From an uncultured Prochlorococcus sp. (GTDB lineage: Bacteria; Cyanobacteriota; Cyanobacteriia; PCC-6307; Cyanobiaceae), in contig CACGDL010000007.1 in NCBI GenBank assembly GCA_902571795.1, positions 1-46,778 on the forward strand: a DNA stretch of 46,778 bases. Reading direction: 5' to 3'. This document shows positions 1 to 11,674 of the stretch, one piece after another. Position 1 is the first letter of the stretch. Each line of letters begins with the position of its first letter. A program made the position numbers and the translations under genes. The notes below the pieces were generated by a model. The model made no database searches, was not told the DNA's origin, and saw nothing but the letters and a program-made list of their open reading frames with translations.

Positions 1-3000
1 AAAAAGCTCAAGATGCAAGAACATTTATTCTGAGTTTTCAGTACTGGTTAGGTGGTACCACTGAGAACTTAAAAAACTTCTTGTTAATGATTTCTGAAAA
101 GTACGCTGTTTCGGAAATCATAAAAGATCAAATTGAAGAATTTAAAATTCAAGACCCTGAAACATTCCCAGATTTAGGAATTTGGCATCCTCTTGCTCCT
201 TGCATGTTTGAAAGTCTTAAAGAATATCAAAATTGGGAAAATAATAGGAAAGATATAAATCCTAAAGATGACAAAACTCCAACAATAGGTTTAGTGCTTC
301 AAAGGAGTCATATCGTTACAGGAGATGATGCGCATTACGTTGCTGTTATTCAAGAATTGGAATATAGAGGGGCGAGAGTTCTTCCTATCTTCTGTGGAGG
401 TCTAGATTTCTCTAAACCAGTTAATGAATTCTATTATGATTCGATAAATAAAGATCAACCTATAGTTGATGGAGTTGTTTCTCTTACAGGATTTGCACTA
501 GTTGGTGGACCAGCAAGACAGGATCATCCAAAAGCTATTGAAGCTCTAAAAAGGCTTAACAGACCCTACATGGTCGCACTCCCATTAGTATTCCAAACCA
601 CACAAGAATGGGAAGATAGTGATTTAGGGTTACACCCGGTTCAGGTAGCACTTCAGATTGCAATTCCAGAACTTGACGGCGCTATCGAACCTATTGTTCT
701 TTCAGGTCGTGATGATGCTACAGGTAAGGCGCATACACTCCAAGATAGAGTTGATGTAATTGCTGAGAGAGCCATTAAATGGTCAACATTAAGGGTTAAG
801 CAAAGAAAGGATAAAAAATTAGCTATCACAGTATTTAGTTTTCCACCAGATAAAGGAAATGTTGGTACTGCAGCATACTTAAATGTTTTCGGTTCAATTT
901 ATAGAGTACTTCTTGAAATGAAATCGAAAGGATACCAAATAGATGAACTTCCAAGTAATTCAAAAGAATTAATGGAAAAAGTAATTAATAACCCTGAAGC
1001 AATGGATGGCTCTCCCGAGTTAAATATTGCTCATAAGATGTCAGTTAAAGAATACGAAGAGTTCACACCATATTCACAAAGACTTGAAGAGAATTGGGGT
1101 AAACCTCCTGGAAACTTAAATAGTGATGGACAAAATCTTCTAATCTATGGAAAACATTTTGGAAATGTTTTTATAGGAGTGCAACCTACATTTGGTTATG
1201 AAGGTGATCCAATGAGATTACTTTATTCAAGAAGTGCAAGTCCTCACCATGGTTTTGCGGCTTACTACACCTATGTAGAAAAAATCTGGGGTGCTGATGC
1301 TGTTCTTCATTTTGGAACCCACGGCTCACTTGAATTTATGCCTGGAAAACAGATGGGAATGAGTGAAACATGCTACCCAGATTCTCTAATTGGATCTTTG
1401 CCTAATTTGTATTACTATGCTGCAAATAATCCTTCTGAAGCAACAATTGCGAAGAGAAGAGGGTATGCCTCAACAATAAGCTACTTAACTCCTCCAGCTG
1501 AAAATGCAGGACTCTACAAAGGACTTAAAGAACTAAGCGAACTTGTTGGTTCTTATCAACAATTAAGAGAAAGTAGTAGAGGTATTCAAATTGTTAATGC
1601 AATAGTTGAGACTTCTAAACAATGTAATCTTGACAAAGATGTTGAGCTCCCTGCGAAAGATGTAGAAGAACTTTCACTTGATGAAAGAGATTTATTTGTT
1701 GGTAATGTCTATAAACAGTTAATGGAAATTGAAAGTAGATTATTACCGTGCGGTCTTCATACCATTGGAGAAGCTCCTACAGCAGAAGAAGCGGTTGCAA
1801 CACTTGTAAATATTGCATCTTTAGAAAGAGAACAAGAAGGATTGAGATCACTACCTGGACTACTTGCAGAATCAATAGGTTTAACTATTGATCAAATTTA
1901 TGATGGTAATAATAAAGGTGAACTTAAATTTGTAGAGTTAAATGAAAAAATCATAAAGACCGCAAGAGATTCGATTTTTGCGATGGTCAACTCCCTTAAA
2001 ATCGTTGATGGCAGAGTTTATTTAGAAAAATCAATTCTTTCCAAACTTTTTGACTTACTTAAAGTTTTTGGACTAAATTTTCCTACCCCTTGGCTAAGAG
2101 TCTGCAGATTAAATGGATTTAATGAAGTTAACCAAAATGAGTTAAATAAATTATTTGATTACTTACTTTTCTGTTTGGAACAAGTCTGTGCAGATAAAGA
2201 AATGGACAGTCTCATTAAAGCATTGGATGGGAATTATGTTTTACCTGGACCAGGTGGAGATCCTATAAGAAATCCAGGTGTTTTGCCAAGTGGTAAAAAT
2301 ATCCATGCACTTGATCCTCAATCAATTCCAACTACAGCAGCAGTTGCTGCAGCAAAATCTGTTGTTGACAAATTAATTGAAAGACAAAAAGAAGAGCAAG
2401 GAACCTGGCCTGAAACAATCGCTTGTGTTTTATGGGGTACTGATAACATTAAAACTTATGGAGAATCACTGGCACAAATCTTATGGTTTGTTGGTGTAAA
2501 ACCAAAACCAGATTCAGTTGGAAGAATCAACAAATTAGAATTAATCCCTTTAGAAGAATTAGGTAGGCCAAGAATTGATGTTGTAGTTAACTGTTCAGGA
2601 GTATTTCGAGATCTATTTATCAATCAAATGGCTTTAATAGATCAGGCAGTCAAAATAGCGGCTGAGGCTGATGAACCATTGGAATCAAACTTTGTGAGAA
2701 AACACTCATTGGAACAAGCAGAAAAAGAAGGGACCTCTTTAAGAGAAGCTTCAGCGAGAGTCTTCTCTAATGCAAGTGGAAGCTACAGTTCAAATGTTAA
2801 TTTAGCAGTAGAAAATTCAACTTGGGAGGAAGAAAATGAATTGCAAGAAATGTATTTATCACGCAAAACATATGCTTTTAATGCAGATAATCCAGGTGAG
2901 ATGAATCAAAAAAGAGAGGTATTTGAGTCAGTGATGAAAACGGCAGATGTTACATTTCAAAACCTTGATTCTTCAGAGATTTCGTTAACAGATGTGAGTC

Positions 3001-3479
3001 ATTATTTTGATTCAGATCCAACAAAATTGATTAAGACACTAAGAGATGATGGAAAAGAACCAAGTAGCTTTATAGCAGACACCACCACTTCTAATGCTCA
3101 AGTTAGAACACTTGGAGAAACAATCAGATTAGACTCAAGAACAAAACTTTTAAATCCTAAGTGGTATGAAGGTATGCTCAAATCTGGTTATGAAGGAGTT
3201 AGAGAACTTTCTAACAGACTTAATTACACTCTTGGTTGGAGTGCGACAAGTGGTCAAGTAGATAATTTTGTATATGAAGAAACTAATGAAACATTTATAA
3301 ATGATGAAGAGATGAGGAAAAGATTAATGGAGCTTAATCCTAATAGTTTCAGAAGAATTGTTGGAACTTTGCTTGAAGTCAATGGTAGGGGATATTGGGA
3401 AACTTCAGATGAAAATATAGAACAGTTGAAAGAACTTTACCAAGAGGTAGAGGATAAAATCGAAGGAGTTAAAGAATAA
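1..3479 (+). CDS. chlH: Magnesium chelatase subunit H (partial, 5' end outside window)
   Basis: Large porphyrin-binding subunit of Mg-chelatase, which with ChlI and ChlD inserts Mg2+ into protoporphyrin IX, the first committed step of chlorophyll synthesis. The reading frame is already open at base 3, so the gene enters from the left; about 1158 residues are visible of the roughly 1330 usual for ChlH. The CobN/Mg-chelatase domain fills nearly all of it, with the [15 protein letters not shown] motif near 1318-1362 and the [18 protein letters not shown] stretch near 2240-2295. The internal ATG at 81 is not the true start. The gene ends 8 nt from the convergent folP gene with no obvious terminator between them. 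Identification is very secure. Confidence 0.97.
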   Translation, partial: KAQDARTFILSFQYWLGGTTENLKNFLLMISEKYAVSEIIKDQIEEFKIQDPETFPDLGIWHPLAPCMFESLKEYQNWENNRKDINPKDDKTPTIGLVLQRSHIVTGDDAHYVAVIQELEYRGARVLPIFCGGLDFSKPVNEFYYDSINKDQPIVDGVVSLTGFALVGGPARQDHPKAIEALKRLNRPYMVALPLVFQTTQEWEDSDLGLHPVQVALQIAIPELDGAIEPIVLSGRDDATGKAHTLQDRVDVIAERAIKWSTLRVKQRKDKKLAITVFSFPPDKGNVGTAAYLNVFGSIYRVLLEMKSKGYQIDELPSNSKELMEKVINNPEAMDGSPELNIAHKMSVKEYEEFTPYSQRLEENWGKPPGNLNSDGQNLLIYGKHFGNVFIGVQPTFGYEGDPMRLLYSRSASPHHGFAAYYTYVEKIWGADAVLHFGTHGSLEFMPGKQMGMSETCYPDSLIGSLPNLYYYAANNPSEATIAKRRGYASTISYLTPPAENAGLYKGLKELSELVGSYQQLRESSRGIQIVNAIVETSKQCNLDKDVELPAKDVEELSLDERDLFVGNVYKQLMEIESRLLPCGLHTIGEAPTAEEAVATLVNIASLEREQEGLRSLPGLLAESIGLTIDQIYDGNNKGELKFVELNEKIIKTARDSIFAMVNSLKIVDGRVYLEKSILSKLFDLLKVFGLNFPTPWLRVCRLNGFNEVNQNELNKLFDYLLFCLEQVCADKEMDSLIKALDGNYVLPGPGGDPIRNPGVLPSGKNIHALDPQSIPTTAAVAAAKSVVDKLIERQKEEQGTWPETIACVLWGTDNIKTYGESLAQILWFVGVKPKPDSVGRINKLELIPLEELGRPRIDVVVNCSGVFRDLFINQMALIDQAVKIAAEADEPLESNFVRKHSLEQAEKEGTSLREASARVFSNASGSYSSNVNLAVENSTWEEENELQEMYLSRKTYAFNADNPGEMNQKREVFESVMKTADVTFQNLDSSEISLTDVSHYFDSDPTKLIKTLRDDGKEPSSFIADTTTSNAQVRTLGETIRLDSRTKLLNPKWYEGMLKSGYEGVRELSNRLNYTLGWSATSGQVDNFVYEETNETFINDEEMRKRLMELNPNSFRRIVGTLLEVNGRGYWETSDENIEQLKELYQEVEDKIEGVKE

Positions 3480-3487
3480 AAATTTTA

Positions 3488-4342
3488 CTATTTTCTATAA
3501 ATCCTATCAGCTACTTTCAGAATTTGATAATTTAGTTTAACGTTGTGAACTCTCACAATATCAACATTAAATTGAGAACATAGACAACTTATTGCCAGTG
3601 TTCCTATATCCCTTTCTTTTGGGTTTTTCTGATTCAAAATTTCTCCTATAAATCTTTTCCTTGATGCACCTATCAGGATTGGTAAATTCCATTTTTTAAA
3701 TACATCTAAGTTTCTCAAAATTTCCAAATTATGAACGATATCCTTTGAAAAACCAATCCCAGGATCAATTATTATATTCTTTTCAGATATATTTTTTTCT
3801 AAAGCATTCTTTATTAAATTATCAAGTGAGCACTTAACTTCACTCAATAAATTCTGGTAATTAGAGAGTTGATTCATATTTTGACTATTACCACGACTAT
3901 GAGTTATGACGAATGGACAGTTGAATTTTGATACAACATCCAAAATATTTAAATCTCTCCTTCCTCCAGTGACATCATTTATCCAATTAGCGCCATTTAA
4001 AAGAGCTTCATAAGCGACCTCAGAATTAAAGGTATCAACTGAGATTAAAACATCTGGATATTCAGATTTTATTAATTTCAGATATGGTATCAGTCTTTCT
4101 ATTTCTATAGAAGTACCAACTTCTTCAGCACCAGGCCTTGTACTCTGTGCACCAAGATCTATAACATCCACTCCATTACGCAAAAAATAATTAACTTGCT
4201 CCAAAACTTTTTTTGAAGAGTTTATTTCTCCACCATCACTAAATGAATCTGGAGTTAAATTAATAACCCCCATAATTGAAGTTTTTTGTCCCCAGCCTAT
4301 TGGCCATGGATCTTTCTTATTGATAATTTGCAATTCTTGCAA
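3488..4342 (-). CDS. folP: Dihydropteroate synthase
   Basis: Condenses 6-hydroxymethyl-dihydropterin diphosphate with p-aminobenzoate to dihydropteroate in folate synthesis (cytosol). The 284-residue length is normal for DHPS. The pterin-binding signature [16 protein letters not shown] is at residues 23-38, followed by [14 protein letters not shown] near residue 62, and the C-terminal GASRKRFIG motif is present. The start lies inside the 3' end of tpiA (26 nt overlap), so the two genes are probably co-transcribed and translationally coupled, tpiA first. It is convergent with chlH. Confidence 0.95.
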   Translation of the reverse strand: MQELQIINKKDPWPIGWGQKTSIMGVINLTPDSFSDGGEINSSKKVLEQVNYFLRNGVDVIDLGAQSTRPGAEEVGTSIEIERLIPYLKLIKSEYPDVLISVDTFNSEVAYEALLNGANWINDVTGGRRDLNILDVVSKFNCPFVITHSRGNSQNMNQLSNYQNLLSEVKCSLDNLIKNALEKNISEKNIIIDPGIGFSKDIVHNLEILRNLDVFKKWNLPILIGASRKRFIGEILNQKNPKERDIGTLAISCLCSQFNVDIVRVHNVKLNYQILKVADRIYRK

Positions 4343-5042
4343 AACTTTTCGGGTCTAATGAGGCCCCACCAACTAACACCCCATCTATATCACTCATTGA
4401 CATAATTTCGTCAATATTATTAGGTTTTACAGATCCTCCATATTGAATAATCACATCATCAAAACCTATTAATTTCCTAATCAATGAACATATCTTATTA
4501 GCGTCTTTAGCCTCACATGTTTTACCTGTCCCAATAGCCCATATTGGTTCATAGGCAACTATTAAATTAGATGGATCTGTATTTTCTAATCCTTGTTCAA
4601 CCTGTCTAGTAATAACTCTATCAGCTTCTCCCCTCTCTCTTTGTTCTAATGTTTCTCCAACACAAACTATCGGAGTAAGTCCACTAGATTGAGCAAAAAC
4701 TGCTCTTTTATTAATTTGTTCATCACTTTCACTAAAATACTTCCTTGGTTCACTATGGCCAACTATTGCATATGAGACACCATGTTCGAGAAGCATTTTG
4801 GGGGAAATTTCTGCAGTAAATGCCCCTTCATCCTCCCAGTGTATATTTTGACTAGAAATATTTAAATAATCAAAATCAGAATGATCAGAAAAGGTTGAAA
4901 TAGCCGTAAAAGGAGGCGCAATTACAACTTTACGATCTTCATCTAAGTTTTTTATTAAAGGTATAAACTCTTCTAAATAAGACCTAGCCTCAGCACAAGT
5001 CATGTGCATTTTCCAATTACCAGCAATAACAGACTTTCTCAA
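4317..5042 (-). CDS. tpiA: Triosephosphate isomerase
   Basis: Interconverts dihydroxyacetone phosphate and glyceraldehyde 3-phosphate in the Calvin cycle and glycolysis. The 241-residue TIM barrel has the three catalytic residues in place: Lys11 in the NWKM motif, His96 in AIVGHSEPR and Glu165 in [12 protein letters not shown], plus the phosphate-binding YGGSVKP and GVLVGGASL loops near the C-terminus. It is the first gene of a minus-strand pair with folP, overlapping it by 26 nt. The gap to the upstream S4-domain gene is about 50 nt, so all three could be one transcript. Confidence 0.97.
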   Translation of the reverse strand: MRKSVIAGNWKMHMTCAEARSYLEEFIPLIKNLDEDRKVVIAPPFTAISTFSDHSDFDYLNISSQNIHWEDEGAFTAEISPKMLLEHGVSYAIVGHSEPRKYFSESDEQINKRAVFAQSSGLTPIVCVGETLEQRERGEADRVITRQVEQGLENTDPSNLIVAYEPIWAIGTGKTCEAKDANKICSLIRKLIGFDDVIIQYGGSVKPNNIDEIMSMSDIDGVLVGGASLDPKSFARIANYQ

Positions 5043-5094
5043 AATACAATCTCCAAGAAAATCATATTAATATAAATTGAGTTTAATAGGCCAA

Positions 5095-5271
5095 TTATTC
5101 GAAAAATAATTCATTTTTTAGAAATATAACTTTATCTCCCTTATTTAACTTTCTACCTCTCCTAGTTTCTATTACACCATTAACTTTGACAGAACCTGAT
5201 TTAATAAAAATTTTTGCTTCTCCACCGGAAGAGACCAAATTTTTCCATTTTAAAAATTGATCCAATTTCAT
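5095..5271 (-). CDS. Small S4-domain RNA-binding protein
   Basis: A 58-residue protein that is essentially a single S4 RNA-binding domain (MKLDQFLKWKNLVSSGGEAK, then SGSVKVNGVIETRRGRKLN), resembling the YbcJ/RlbA-type stand-alone S4 proteins, which bind structured RNA. An in-frame start 42 nt further upstream (5313) exists, but the family begins at MKLDQF, so the ATG at 5271 is preferred. It is divergent from the ABC exporter starting at 5330 and lies upstream of tpiA-folP on the same strand. The RNA target cannot be read from sequence. Confidence 0.8.
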   Translation of the reverse strand: MKLDQFLKWKNLVSSGGEAKIFIKSGSVKVNGVIETRRGRKLNKGDKVIFLKNELFFE

Positions 5272-5329
5272 TGTTTTTTGTACCCAACGATATTGATAAA
5301 GTAGGATAAGCAATTAAATATATAATATC

Positions 5330-7036
5330 TTGAGACTAATACCACCAGTCAGACTATATTCGAATACCTTTATTAAAGGTTTTATTTGCATGCTTATTTA
5401 TGTAGGTTGTTGGCCTTTACTAGCTTATTTTGCTGGAAACTTAATCCCAGCGATTGGATCTGGTGACCTTTCAAAAGTATCTAGCATTATAATTAAGTCT
5501 TTATTTGTATTTTTAGTTCAGAAAACTGCACAATTTGGACAGGATGTATTCATAGCAAAACCATCTTTAGAAATTAGTGAAGTAATGAGAGGAAATTTGT
5601 TTAGCAGAATTCAAAAAATAGATATGAATTCTGTTGAAAAGATTTCAGCGGGGGATATCACATATAGACTTACAGAAGATGCAGATAGGGTAAGCGAAGT
5701 TATTTATAAAACAGCTCAGGATACTATTCCATGTACTTTGCAATTATTAGCGGTAATAATATATATGTTTTATTTAGACTGGTCACTGACATTATCAACT
5801 TTTGTTTTAGCACCAATGATTATTCTTTCAGTTAATAGTTTTGGAAGAAGAGTTTTAAGAGCTTCTGAAAAAAGTCAAGAATCAACAAGTAATTTAGCAG
5901 GTTTAATAGGTGAATCTATAAATGGGATGTCGACCATAAGAGCTTTTGCTGCAGAAAATTGGATTGAGAATAGATTTTATAAAAGATTGAGTACAAATAA
6001 AAAAGCAAAATATAAAACATTAAAATTACTTGCATTTCAACATCCAGTTGTAGGATTTGTTGAAGCATTTGGAATATTAGCAATATTAGGTTTAGGAGCC
6101 GCAAGAATTAATCTAGGCCTTCTAACAAGTGAAGAATTTAGTAGTTTTTTTGCTGCAATATTGATGCTTATAGATCCAATAAGCCATGTAAGTACAAATT
6201 TTAATGACTATAAACAGGCAGAAGCTTCGATAAAAAGGTTAAAAAACATAAATCTAGAACCTATCGAAGATGATAAAGAAAACTTAAAAAGTATATCTAA
6301 TATTGAAGGCAAAATACGTTTTGAAAAAGTTAATTTCGCTTACAAAAAAGATAATAAAGTTCTTAAAAATATCAATTTAGAAATTGAGAAGGGGAAAGTC
6401 ACAGCTTTCGTTGGAGCTTCAGGGGCGGGAAAAAGTACAATGTTAGCTTTGATATTAAAATTTATAACTCCAAATGACGGAAACATTTTTATTGATGATA
6501 AAAATCTAAAATCATTAAATACAAAAGATCTTAGAAAAAACATTGCTTTAGTACAACAACAACCTTTTTTGTTTTCAGGGAAAATTATTGATGTTATAAG
6601 AATGGGCAGAAGTTTTACCAAAGAGGAAGTTATAGAATCATCAAAAATAGCAAATGCTCACAACTTCATTCAAAAGCTTCCTGATAAATATGAAACAAAG
6701 ATAACTGAAAGAGGATCAAATTTCTCGGGGGGTCAGATCCAAAGGATTGCAATTGCTAGAGCGATACTTGGAAACCCATCAATTCTTCTTTTAGATGAGG
6801 CCACAAGTGCATTAGATGCAGAATCAGAATCTGAAGTTCAAGAAGGACTTAATAGAGCTATGAAAGATAGAACAGTAATTGTGATTGCCCATAGACTAGC
6901 CACTACTCAAGAAGCAAATAAAATAGTTGTTTTCAATAAAGGCGAAATTATTGAAGTTGGGAAACACATAGATTTAATCAACAAACATGGAATTTATAAA
7001 GAATTATGTGAAAAACAATTGATTAAAAAAATATAA
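5330..7036 (+). CDS. ABC exporter, fused permease-ATPase (MsbA/MdlB type)
   Basis: A 568-residue half-transporter: six membrane helices in the N-terminal ~300 residues, then a nucleotide-binding domain with Walker A GASGAGKST (about residues 361-369), a Q-loop, the signature SGGQIQR (about 465), Walker B ILLLDEATSALD (about 485) and the switch histidine in VIVIAHRLATT. It should homodimerise in the membrane and export lipid, peptide or drug-like substrates; the substrate is not predictable. The assigned start is TTG at 5330; the first ATG is at 5391. A TATAAT-like box at 5321-5326 abuts the TTG, making the true start uncertain. Confidence 0.88.
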   Translation: MRLIPPVRLYSNTFIKGFICMLIYVGCWPLLAYFAGNLIPAIGSGDLSKVSSIIIKSLFVFLVQKTAQFGQDVFIAKPSLEISEVMRGNLFSRIQKIDMNSVEKISAGDITYRLTEDADRVSEVIYKTAQDTIPCTLQLLAVIIYMFYLDWSLTLSTFVLAPMIILSVNSFGRRVLRASEKSQESTSNLAGLIGESINGMSTIRAFAAENWIENRFYKRLSTNKKAKYKTLKLLAFQHPVVGFVEAFGILAILGLGAARINLGLLTSEEFSSFFAAILMLIDPISHVSTNFNDYKQAEASIKRLKNINLEPIEDDKENLKSISNIEGKIRFEKVNFAYKKDNKVLKNINLEIEKGKVTAFVGASGAGKSTMLALILKFITPNDGNIFIDDKNLKSLNTKDLRKNIALVQQQPFLFSGKIIDVIRMGRSFTKEEVIESSKIANAHNFIQKLPDKYETKITERGSNFSGGQIQRIAIARAILGNPSILLLDEATSALDAESESEVQEGLNRAMKDRTVIVIAHRLATTQEANKIVVFNKGEIIEVGKHIDLINKHGIYKELCEKQLIKKI

Positions 7037-7066
7037 CTCTATTTTAATTATTAAAAAGGTAAGTCA

Positions 7067-7285
7067 ATGAGTGAAAACACAAATGATTCTGCAAATCCAG
7101 TTTTAACCTTTGAAGGGAAGAAATATTTAATAAATGAACTTTCTAATGAAATAAAAGAATCAATAAAAGTATTACAAATAGCCGAGACACAACTTAAGAT
7201 GCATCAAGATACACTCAAATTACTTTCAATTAGCCGAAACTCTTTGGTTAATCAATTAAGAGAAAAACTAAAAAATTTAGAATAA
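7067..7285 (+). CDS. Small conserved cyanobacterial protein, DUF6447-like
   Basis: A 72-residue cytosolic protein without membrane segments or cysteines. It opens with a short disordered stretch, then LTFEGKKYLINELSNEIKE and a long amphipathic helix rich in Leu, Gln and Lys that could form a coiled coil. The layout resembles the small DUF6447 family of unknown role; this match is from memory of the family pattern and is tentative. It follows the ABC exporter by 30 nt on the same strand and is convergent with carB (4 nt gap). Confidence 0.7.
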   Translation: MSENTNDSANPVLTFEGKKYLINELSNEIKESIKVLQIAETQLKMHQDTLKLLSISRNSLVNQLREKLKNLE

Positions 7286-7289
7286 AATT

Positions 7290-10200
7290 TTAATAATTAT
7301 GGATTTCCTGTAGAGAGTAAGTGTAAATTTTACTGCATTGCAAAGCTTTTATCGCCTTAATGGCTGCCTTTGCTCCAGGAATAGTTGTAAAAGTAGGAAT
7401 ATTATATTCTAAAGCGGCACGTCTTAAATAAGCATCATCATGAAGAGCTTGTGAATCAATTGGAGTATTAATTATTAATTGAACAAGTCCAGAACGAATT
7501 AGGTCCTCAATATTTGGTCTTCCTTCATGAACTTTTAGCACTTCTGCAACTTGAATTCCTAAATTCTCCAAATATGAAGCTGTACCTTTTGTTGCGATTA
7601 ATTTAAATCCTAAATTCAAAAGTTCTCTAGCAACTTCGTCAAGATTTTTTTTATCTAAATCATTTGTAGATAAAAAAGCAACTCCTTCTGAAGGAACACC
7701 ATTACCTGCTGCCAATTCCGACTTGGCATAAGCAATTCCAAAATCTTTAGCTAAACCCATTACTTCTCCAGTAGATCTCATTTCAGGGCCAAGTAATGTA
7801 TCAGACCCAGGAAATCTTTTAAAAGGTAAAACGGCCTCTTTTACTGCCTGATATTTTGGAGAAAATTCTTCTGTAAAATTAAGATCTTCTAATGTAAAAC
7901 CTTGCATTAACTGAGTAGCTAATTTTGCAACTGGTTTACCTATGGCTTTTGAAACAAATGGAACTGTCCTGGATGCTCTTGGATTTGCTTCGAGAATAAA
8001 TAATTTATTTTCTTTATTATTTGTATTTATTACTGCAAATTGCAAATTAATTAAACCAACAACATTTAATCTTTGTGCAATTAATTTAGTCCAGTTCCTT
8101 ACATTATCTATTGTGGATGTTGAAAGAGAAATGGATGGTAAGCAACAAGCTGAATCTCCTGAATGAATTCCTGCAGGTTCCACATGTTCCATTAGGCCAG
8201 CAATTACAACCGAACCCTCTGAATCACATAAAGCATCAACATCTATTTCAATTGCATTATTCAAATATTGATCAAGAAGGATTGGATGATCAGGTGATAC
8301 CTTAACTGCTTCAGAAATGTATCTCGATAATTCATTCTCATCTTTAACAATTTCCATTGCCCTTCCACCTAAAACATAAGAAGGTCTTACAACCAAGGGG
8401 AATCCTATATTTTTTGCTACTATTTCTGCTTCATTTTGATTGCGTGCAATACCGTTTAAAGGTTGTCTAATACTTAATTCTTCAAGAATTTTTGTAAATT
8501 CCTCTCTATCTTCTGCTAAATCGATAGATATTGGAGAAGTTCCAAGAATTTTTGATCCAGTCCTGATCCCATCATTAGATTTAAGCCATTCAAATAAAGG
8601 TAATGATAATTTCAGTGGAGTTTGACCTCCAAATTGAACAATCAAACCATAAGGATTTTCAGCTTCTATTATGTTAAGCACATCCTCCAAAGTTACAGGC
8701 TCAAAATATAAAATATCGCTAGTATCATAATCCGTTGATACAGTTTCAGGATTACTATTAACCATTATTGTTTTATAGCCATTTGAAGAAGCTTGATATG
8801 ATGCGTGACAACAACAGTAATCAAATTCTATTCCCTGACCAATTCTGTTTGGACCTCCTCCTAAAATCATAATTTTTTTAGATTTACTATTTTCTGAAAT
8901 CTCGCTATCAAAAATTTGAGAATTTAAATTAATGAAAGATTCTTCGTAAGTTGAATAATGATAGGGAGTTGAGGATGAGAATTCTGCTGAACAAGTATCA
9001 ACAGTTTTATAAATTGGAATTATATTAAGTTTTTTTCTATATCTTCTTACTTCAAAAAACTCTGAATTGGTTAACTTTGCTATCTGTTGATCTGAAAAGC
9101 CTAATTGTTTAGCATGTAACATCAAATCCCTATCTAGAGTATAAAGTTCCTTTTCTTTCAAAAAATCATTTTCAAAATTAAAGATATTACGTAATTTTTC
9201 GATAAACCATAAATCTATATTTGTAACTTCTTGAATAAAATTATTAGTTTTCCCAAGCTGCATAGCTTTTTTTATTAGGAGAATTCTTTCAGATGTTGGG
9301 TTTCTTAAACTATTTTTAATTTGACTCTCATTTTTAAATTCGTTTTGTGAATCACATTCCCATCCAAAAACACCTATTTCTAATGACCTTAATGCTTTCT
9401 GAAATGATTCTTCAAAAGAACGACCTATCGCCATTGACTCACCAACAGATTTCATAGCAGTGCTTAAGGTATTAGATGAGCCTTTAAACTTTTCAAAAGC
9501 AAATCTTGGGATCTTGGTAACTACATAATCAATTGATGGCTCAAAACATGCAGGTGTTTTTTTTGTAATGTCATTAATAATCTCATCAAGTGTATAGCCA
9601 ACAGATAATAAAGCTGCAATTTTAGCTATGGGGAATCCAGTTGCTTTACTTGCCAAAGCTGAGGATCTACTTACGCGAGGATTCATTTCTATAACAATAA
9701 CTTCTCCATTAGATGGATTTATTGCAAATTGAATATTACTCCCTCCTGTTTCAACTCCCACCTCTCTAATAATCTTCAATGACAAATCCCGCAACCTCTG
9801 ATACTCCTTATCTGTTAAGGTCTGTGCAGGAGCTACAGTAATAGAATCTCCAGTGTGGACACCCATTGGGTCTAAATTTTCAATACTGCAAACTATTACC
9901 ACATTGTCAGCAGTATCTCTCATTACCTCTAATTCAAACTCCTTCCATCCAATTAGTGATTTTTCAATTAATATTTGATTACTTGGACTTTCTTCTAAAC
10001 CTGATTTACACAACTCGATAAATTCTTCAAGGTTAAAAGCAATTCCACCCCCTACTCCACCTAAAGTAAACGCAGGCCTTATTATAAGAGGATAGGATCT
10101 AATTTTTTTTGATACCTCTATAGCTTCATCTATGTTTGAAGCGATACCAGATGGACAAACATTTACATTTATTTTCTCCATAGATTCTTTAAATAATTTC

Positions 10201-10586
10201 CTATCTTCAGCTTTATTAATAGCTTTTAAATCAGCTCCAATTAATTCAATATTATTTTGTTTTAAAAAATTTGACTCTGATAATTTAACCGCAAGATTCA
10301 AAGCGGTTTGACCTCCCATGGTGGGAAGAATCGCATCAGGTTTTTCTCTTAGAATGATCTGAGAAACTATTTCGGGAGTCAATGGTTCAATATATGTTTT
10401 GCTTGCGATATCAGGATCAGTCATTATTGATGCTGGATTTGAATTTATCAAGACAATTTCATAACCAGCATTTTTTAATGCTTTGCAAGCTTGAGTACCA
10501 GAGTAATCAAATTCGCATGCTTGCCCTATAACAATCGGTCCCGAACCTAGAATAAGAATTTTTTTAAGATCACCTCTTTGAGGCAT
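7290..10586 (-). CDS. carB: Carbamoyl-phosphate synthase large subunit
   Basis: Makes carbamoyl phosphate from bicarbonate, ATP and glutamine-derived ammonia for arginine and pyrimidine synthesis; the partner CarA is not in this window. At 1098 residues it has the full duplicated architecture: two ATP-grasp synthetase halves, each opening with a GxGPxxIGQxxEFDY motif (residues about 14-28 and 575-590), a middle oligomerisation domain, and a C-terminal MGS-like allosteric domain that usually responds to UMP/ornithine. No truncation or frameshift is seen. Its promoter must lie in the 107 nt shared with the divergent DUF3318 gene. Confidence 0.97.
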   Translation of the reverse strand: MPQRGDLKKILILGSGPIVIGQACEFDYSGTQACKALKNAGYEIVLINSNPASIMTDPDIASKTYIEPLTPEIVSQIILREKPDAILPTMGGQTALNLAVKLSESNFLKQNNIELIGADLKAINKAEDRKLFKESMEKINVNVCPSGIASNIDEAIEVSKKIRSYPLIIRPAFTLGGVGGGIAFNLEEFIELCKSGLEESPSNQILIEKSLIGWKEFELEVMRDTADNVVIVCSIENLDPMGVHTGDSITVAPAQTLTDKEYQRLRDLSLKIIREVGVETGGSNIQFAINPSNGEVIVIEMNPRVSRSSALASKATGFPIAKIAALLSVGYTLDEIINDITKKTPACFEPSIDYVVTKIPRFAFEKFKGSSNTLSTAMKSVGESMAIGRSFEESFQKALRSLEIGVFGWECDSQNEFKNESQIKNSLRNPTSERILLIKKAMQLGKTNNFIQEVTNIDLWFIEKLRNIFNFENDFLKEKELYTLDRDLMLHAKQLGFSDQQIAKLTNSEFFEVRRYRKKLNIIPIYKTVDTCSAEFSSSTPYHYSTYEESFINLNSQIFDSEISENSKSKKIMILGGGPNRIGQGIEFDYCCCHASYQASSNGYKTIMVNSNPETVSTDYDTSDILYFEPVTLEDVLNIIEAENPYGLIVQFGGQTPLKLSLPLFEWLKSNDGIRTGSKILGTSPISIDLAEDREEFTKILEELSIRQPLNGIARNQNEAEIVAKNIGFPLVVRPSYVLGGRAMEIVKDENELSRYISEAVKVSPDHPILLDQYLNNAIEIDVDALCDSEGSVVIAGLMEHVEPAGIHSGDSACCLPSISLSTSTIDNVRNWTKLIAQRLNVVGLINLQFAVINTNNKENKLFILEANPRASRTVPFVSKAIGKPVAKLATQLMQGFTLEDLNFTEEFSPKYQAVKEAVLPFKRFPGSDTLLGPEMRSTGEVMGLAKDFGIAYAKSELAAGNGVPSEGVAFLSTNDLDKKNLDEVARELLNLGFKLIATKGTASYLENLGIQVAEVLKVHEGRPNIEDLIRSGLVQLIINTPIDSQALHDDAYLRRAALEYNIPTFTTIPGAKAAIKAIKALQCSKIYTYSLQEIHNY

Positions 10587-10693
10587 AATTTAAACTTTCA
10601 TTTATCTCATGCTACTTATAAATCATCAGATGTTAATCAAGTTACTTGAAAAGCAACATTTGTTTCTATAGTATTGAAAGAAATTAATTTTTT

Positions 10694-11332
10694 ATGAGCG
10701 AACTTCAGCGACTTAAAAGTTTGTTGCCTCCAGAGAATGAAAGTTGGGTATTTGTTGAAGCTGCTGCGGCTATAGATCCACCTTTAATAACACTTGAGGA
10801 AATCGGTCGTGACGAAGTAGAAATTCAAATAGATTTAGATGAATGGGATAATTTTGCTATTGACCATAGAAATTTACTATTTTGGCACGAGGTTGGAAAA
10901 ATCCAAAATGATACAATTCCCAGAGATGGATGGGAAATGGCAGCTCTAGCCATAGGACTTGGAGGGGCGATAGGAGAGTTGTGGGTACAAGATGGGTTAC
11001 TTTTATTACTTGCTCTTGGTTTATCAAGTTTTGCAGGATATAGATTATATTTAAAAAATAATTCTGAAAAAAAGCTTCAAGATGCTATTTATGCAGATGA
11101 AAGAGCTATAGATCTTGCTTGTAGATTTGGATACAGCATTCCAAATGCTTATAAAAGTCTTGGAGGAGCATTAAAGGAATTAATAGATAAGACAAGAAAA
11201 AAGAAAAAAAGAAGTTTCTTTGAAGATAGATTAGAGGCCTTGAGAAAAAGTGCAGAAAAAGCAAGATCAGAATTATCTCAGCAAGAAGGCTCAGAAAAAT
11301 CAGTCTCAAGTGAAAATGTTTATGGACAATAA
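10694..11332 (+). CDS. DUF3318 membrane protein
   Basis: A 212-residue protein conserved in cyanobacteria. The N-terminal ~90 residues are soluble and acidic (SLLPPENESWVFVEAA, then DLDEWDNFAIDHRNLLFWHE). Two adjacent hydrophobic segments follow at about residues 92-120, then a long charged, Lys/Arg-rich C-terminal helix. Function is unknown. It is the first gene of a four-gene plus-strand run, and its 3' end overlaps rsfS by 11-17 nt, which suggests coupling to ribosome silencing factor expression. Confidence 0.85.
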   Translation: MSELQRLKSLLPPENESWVFVEAAAAIDPPLITLEEIGRDEVEIQIDLDEWDNFAIDHRNLLFWHEVGKIQNDTIPRDGWEMAALAIGLGGAIGELWVQDGLLLLLALGLSSFAGYRLYLKNNSEKKLQDAIYADERAIDLACRFGYSIPNAYKSLGGALKELIDKTRKKKKRSFFEDRLEALRKSAEKARSELSQQEGSEKSVSSENVYGQ

Positions 11333-11666
11333 AAGTTTGGTTTTAATAGCAGCCAAAGCATGTGATGAAAAAAAGGCAATAGATATAAAACTTATAAAAA
11401 TTGACAAAGTATCATTTATAAGTGAATGGATTTTGATTGCGGAAGGATTATCTGATGTACAGGTAAGATCTATAACTAACTCTGTAGAGGGAGAGCTTAG
11501 AGAAAAGGCTAAAGTTGAACCTATTCGAAAAGAGGGCATAAATGAAGCGAAATGGGCTTTACTTGATTATGGTGATTTGATAGTAAATATTTTTCAACCA
11601 GAAATAAGAAAATATTATGATCTTGAATCGTTTTGGAGTAATGGAGAAAATCTTATATTTCCATAG
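11316..11666 (+). CDS. rsfS: Ribosome silencing factor (RsfS/Iojap family)
   Basis: RsfS binds ribosomal protein L14 on the 50S subunit and blocks joining with 30S when nutrients are short. The ~116-residue protein shows the family core: AAKACDEKKAIDIKLIKI, ISEWILIAEGLSDVQVRSI, and the C-terminal WALLDYGDLIVNIFQPEIRKYYDLE. The start is either ATG 11316 or ATG 11322, both inside the end of the DUF3318 gene; an open frame reaching back to 11250 adds only overlap-coded residues. The next gene starts 8 nt after its stop. Confidence 0.92.
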   Translation: MFMDNKSLVLIAAKACDEKKAIDIKLIKIDKVSFISEWILIAEGLSDVQVRSITNSVEGELREKAKVEPIRKEGINEAKWALLDYGDLIVNIFQPEIRKYYDLESFWSNGENLIFP

Positions 11667-11674
11667 TAAATTTT

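Noticed and set aside
7942-8625. Plus-strand ORFs within carB
   Set aside because: They are antisense shadows of the strongly supported carB frame.
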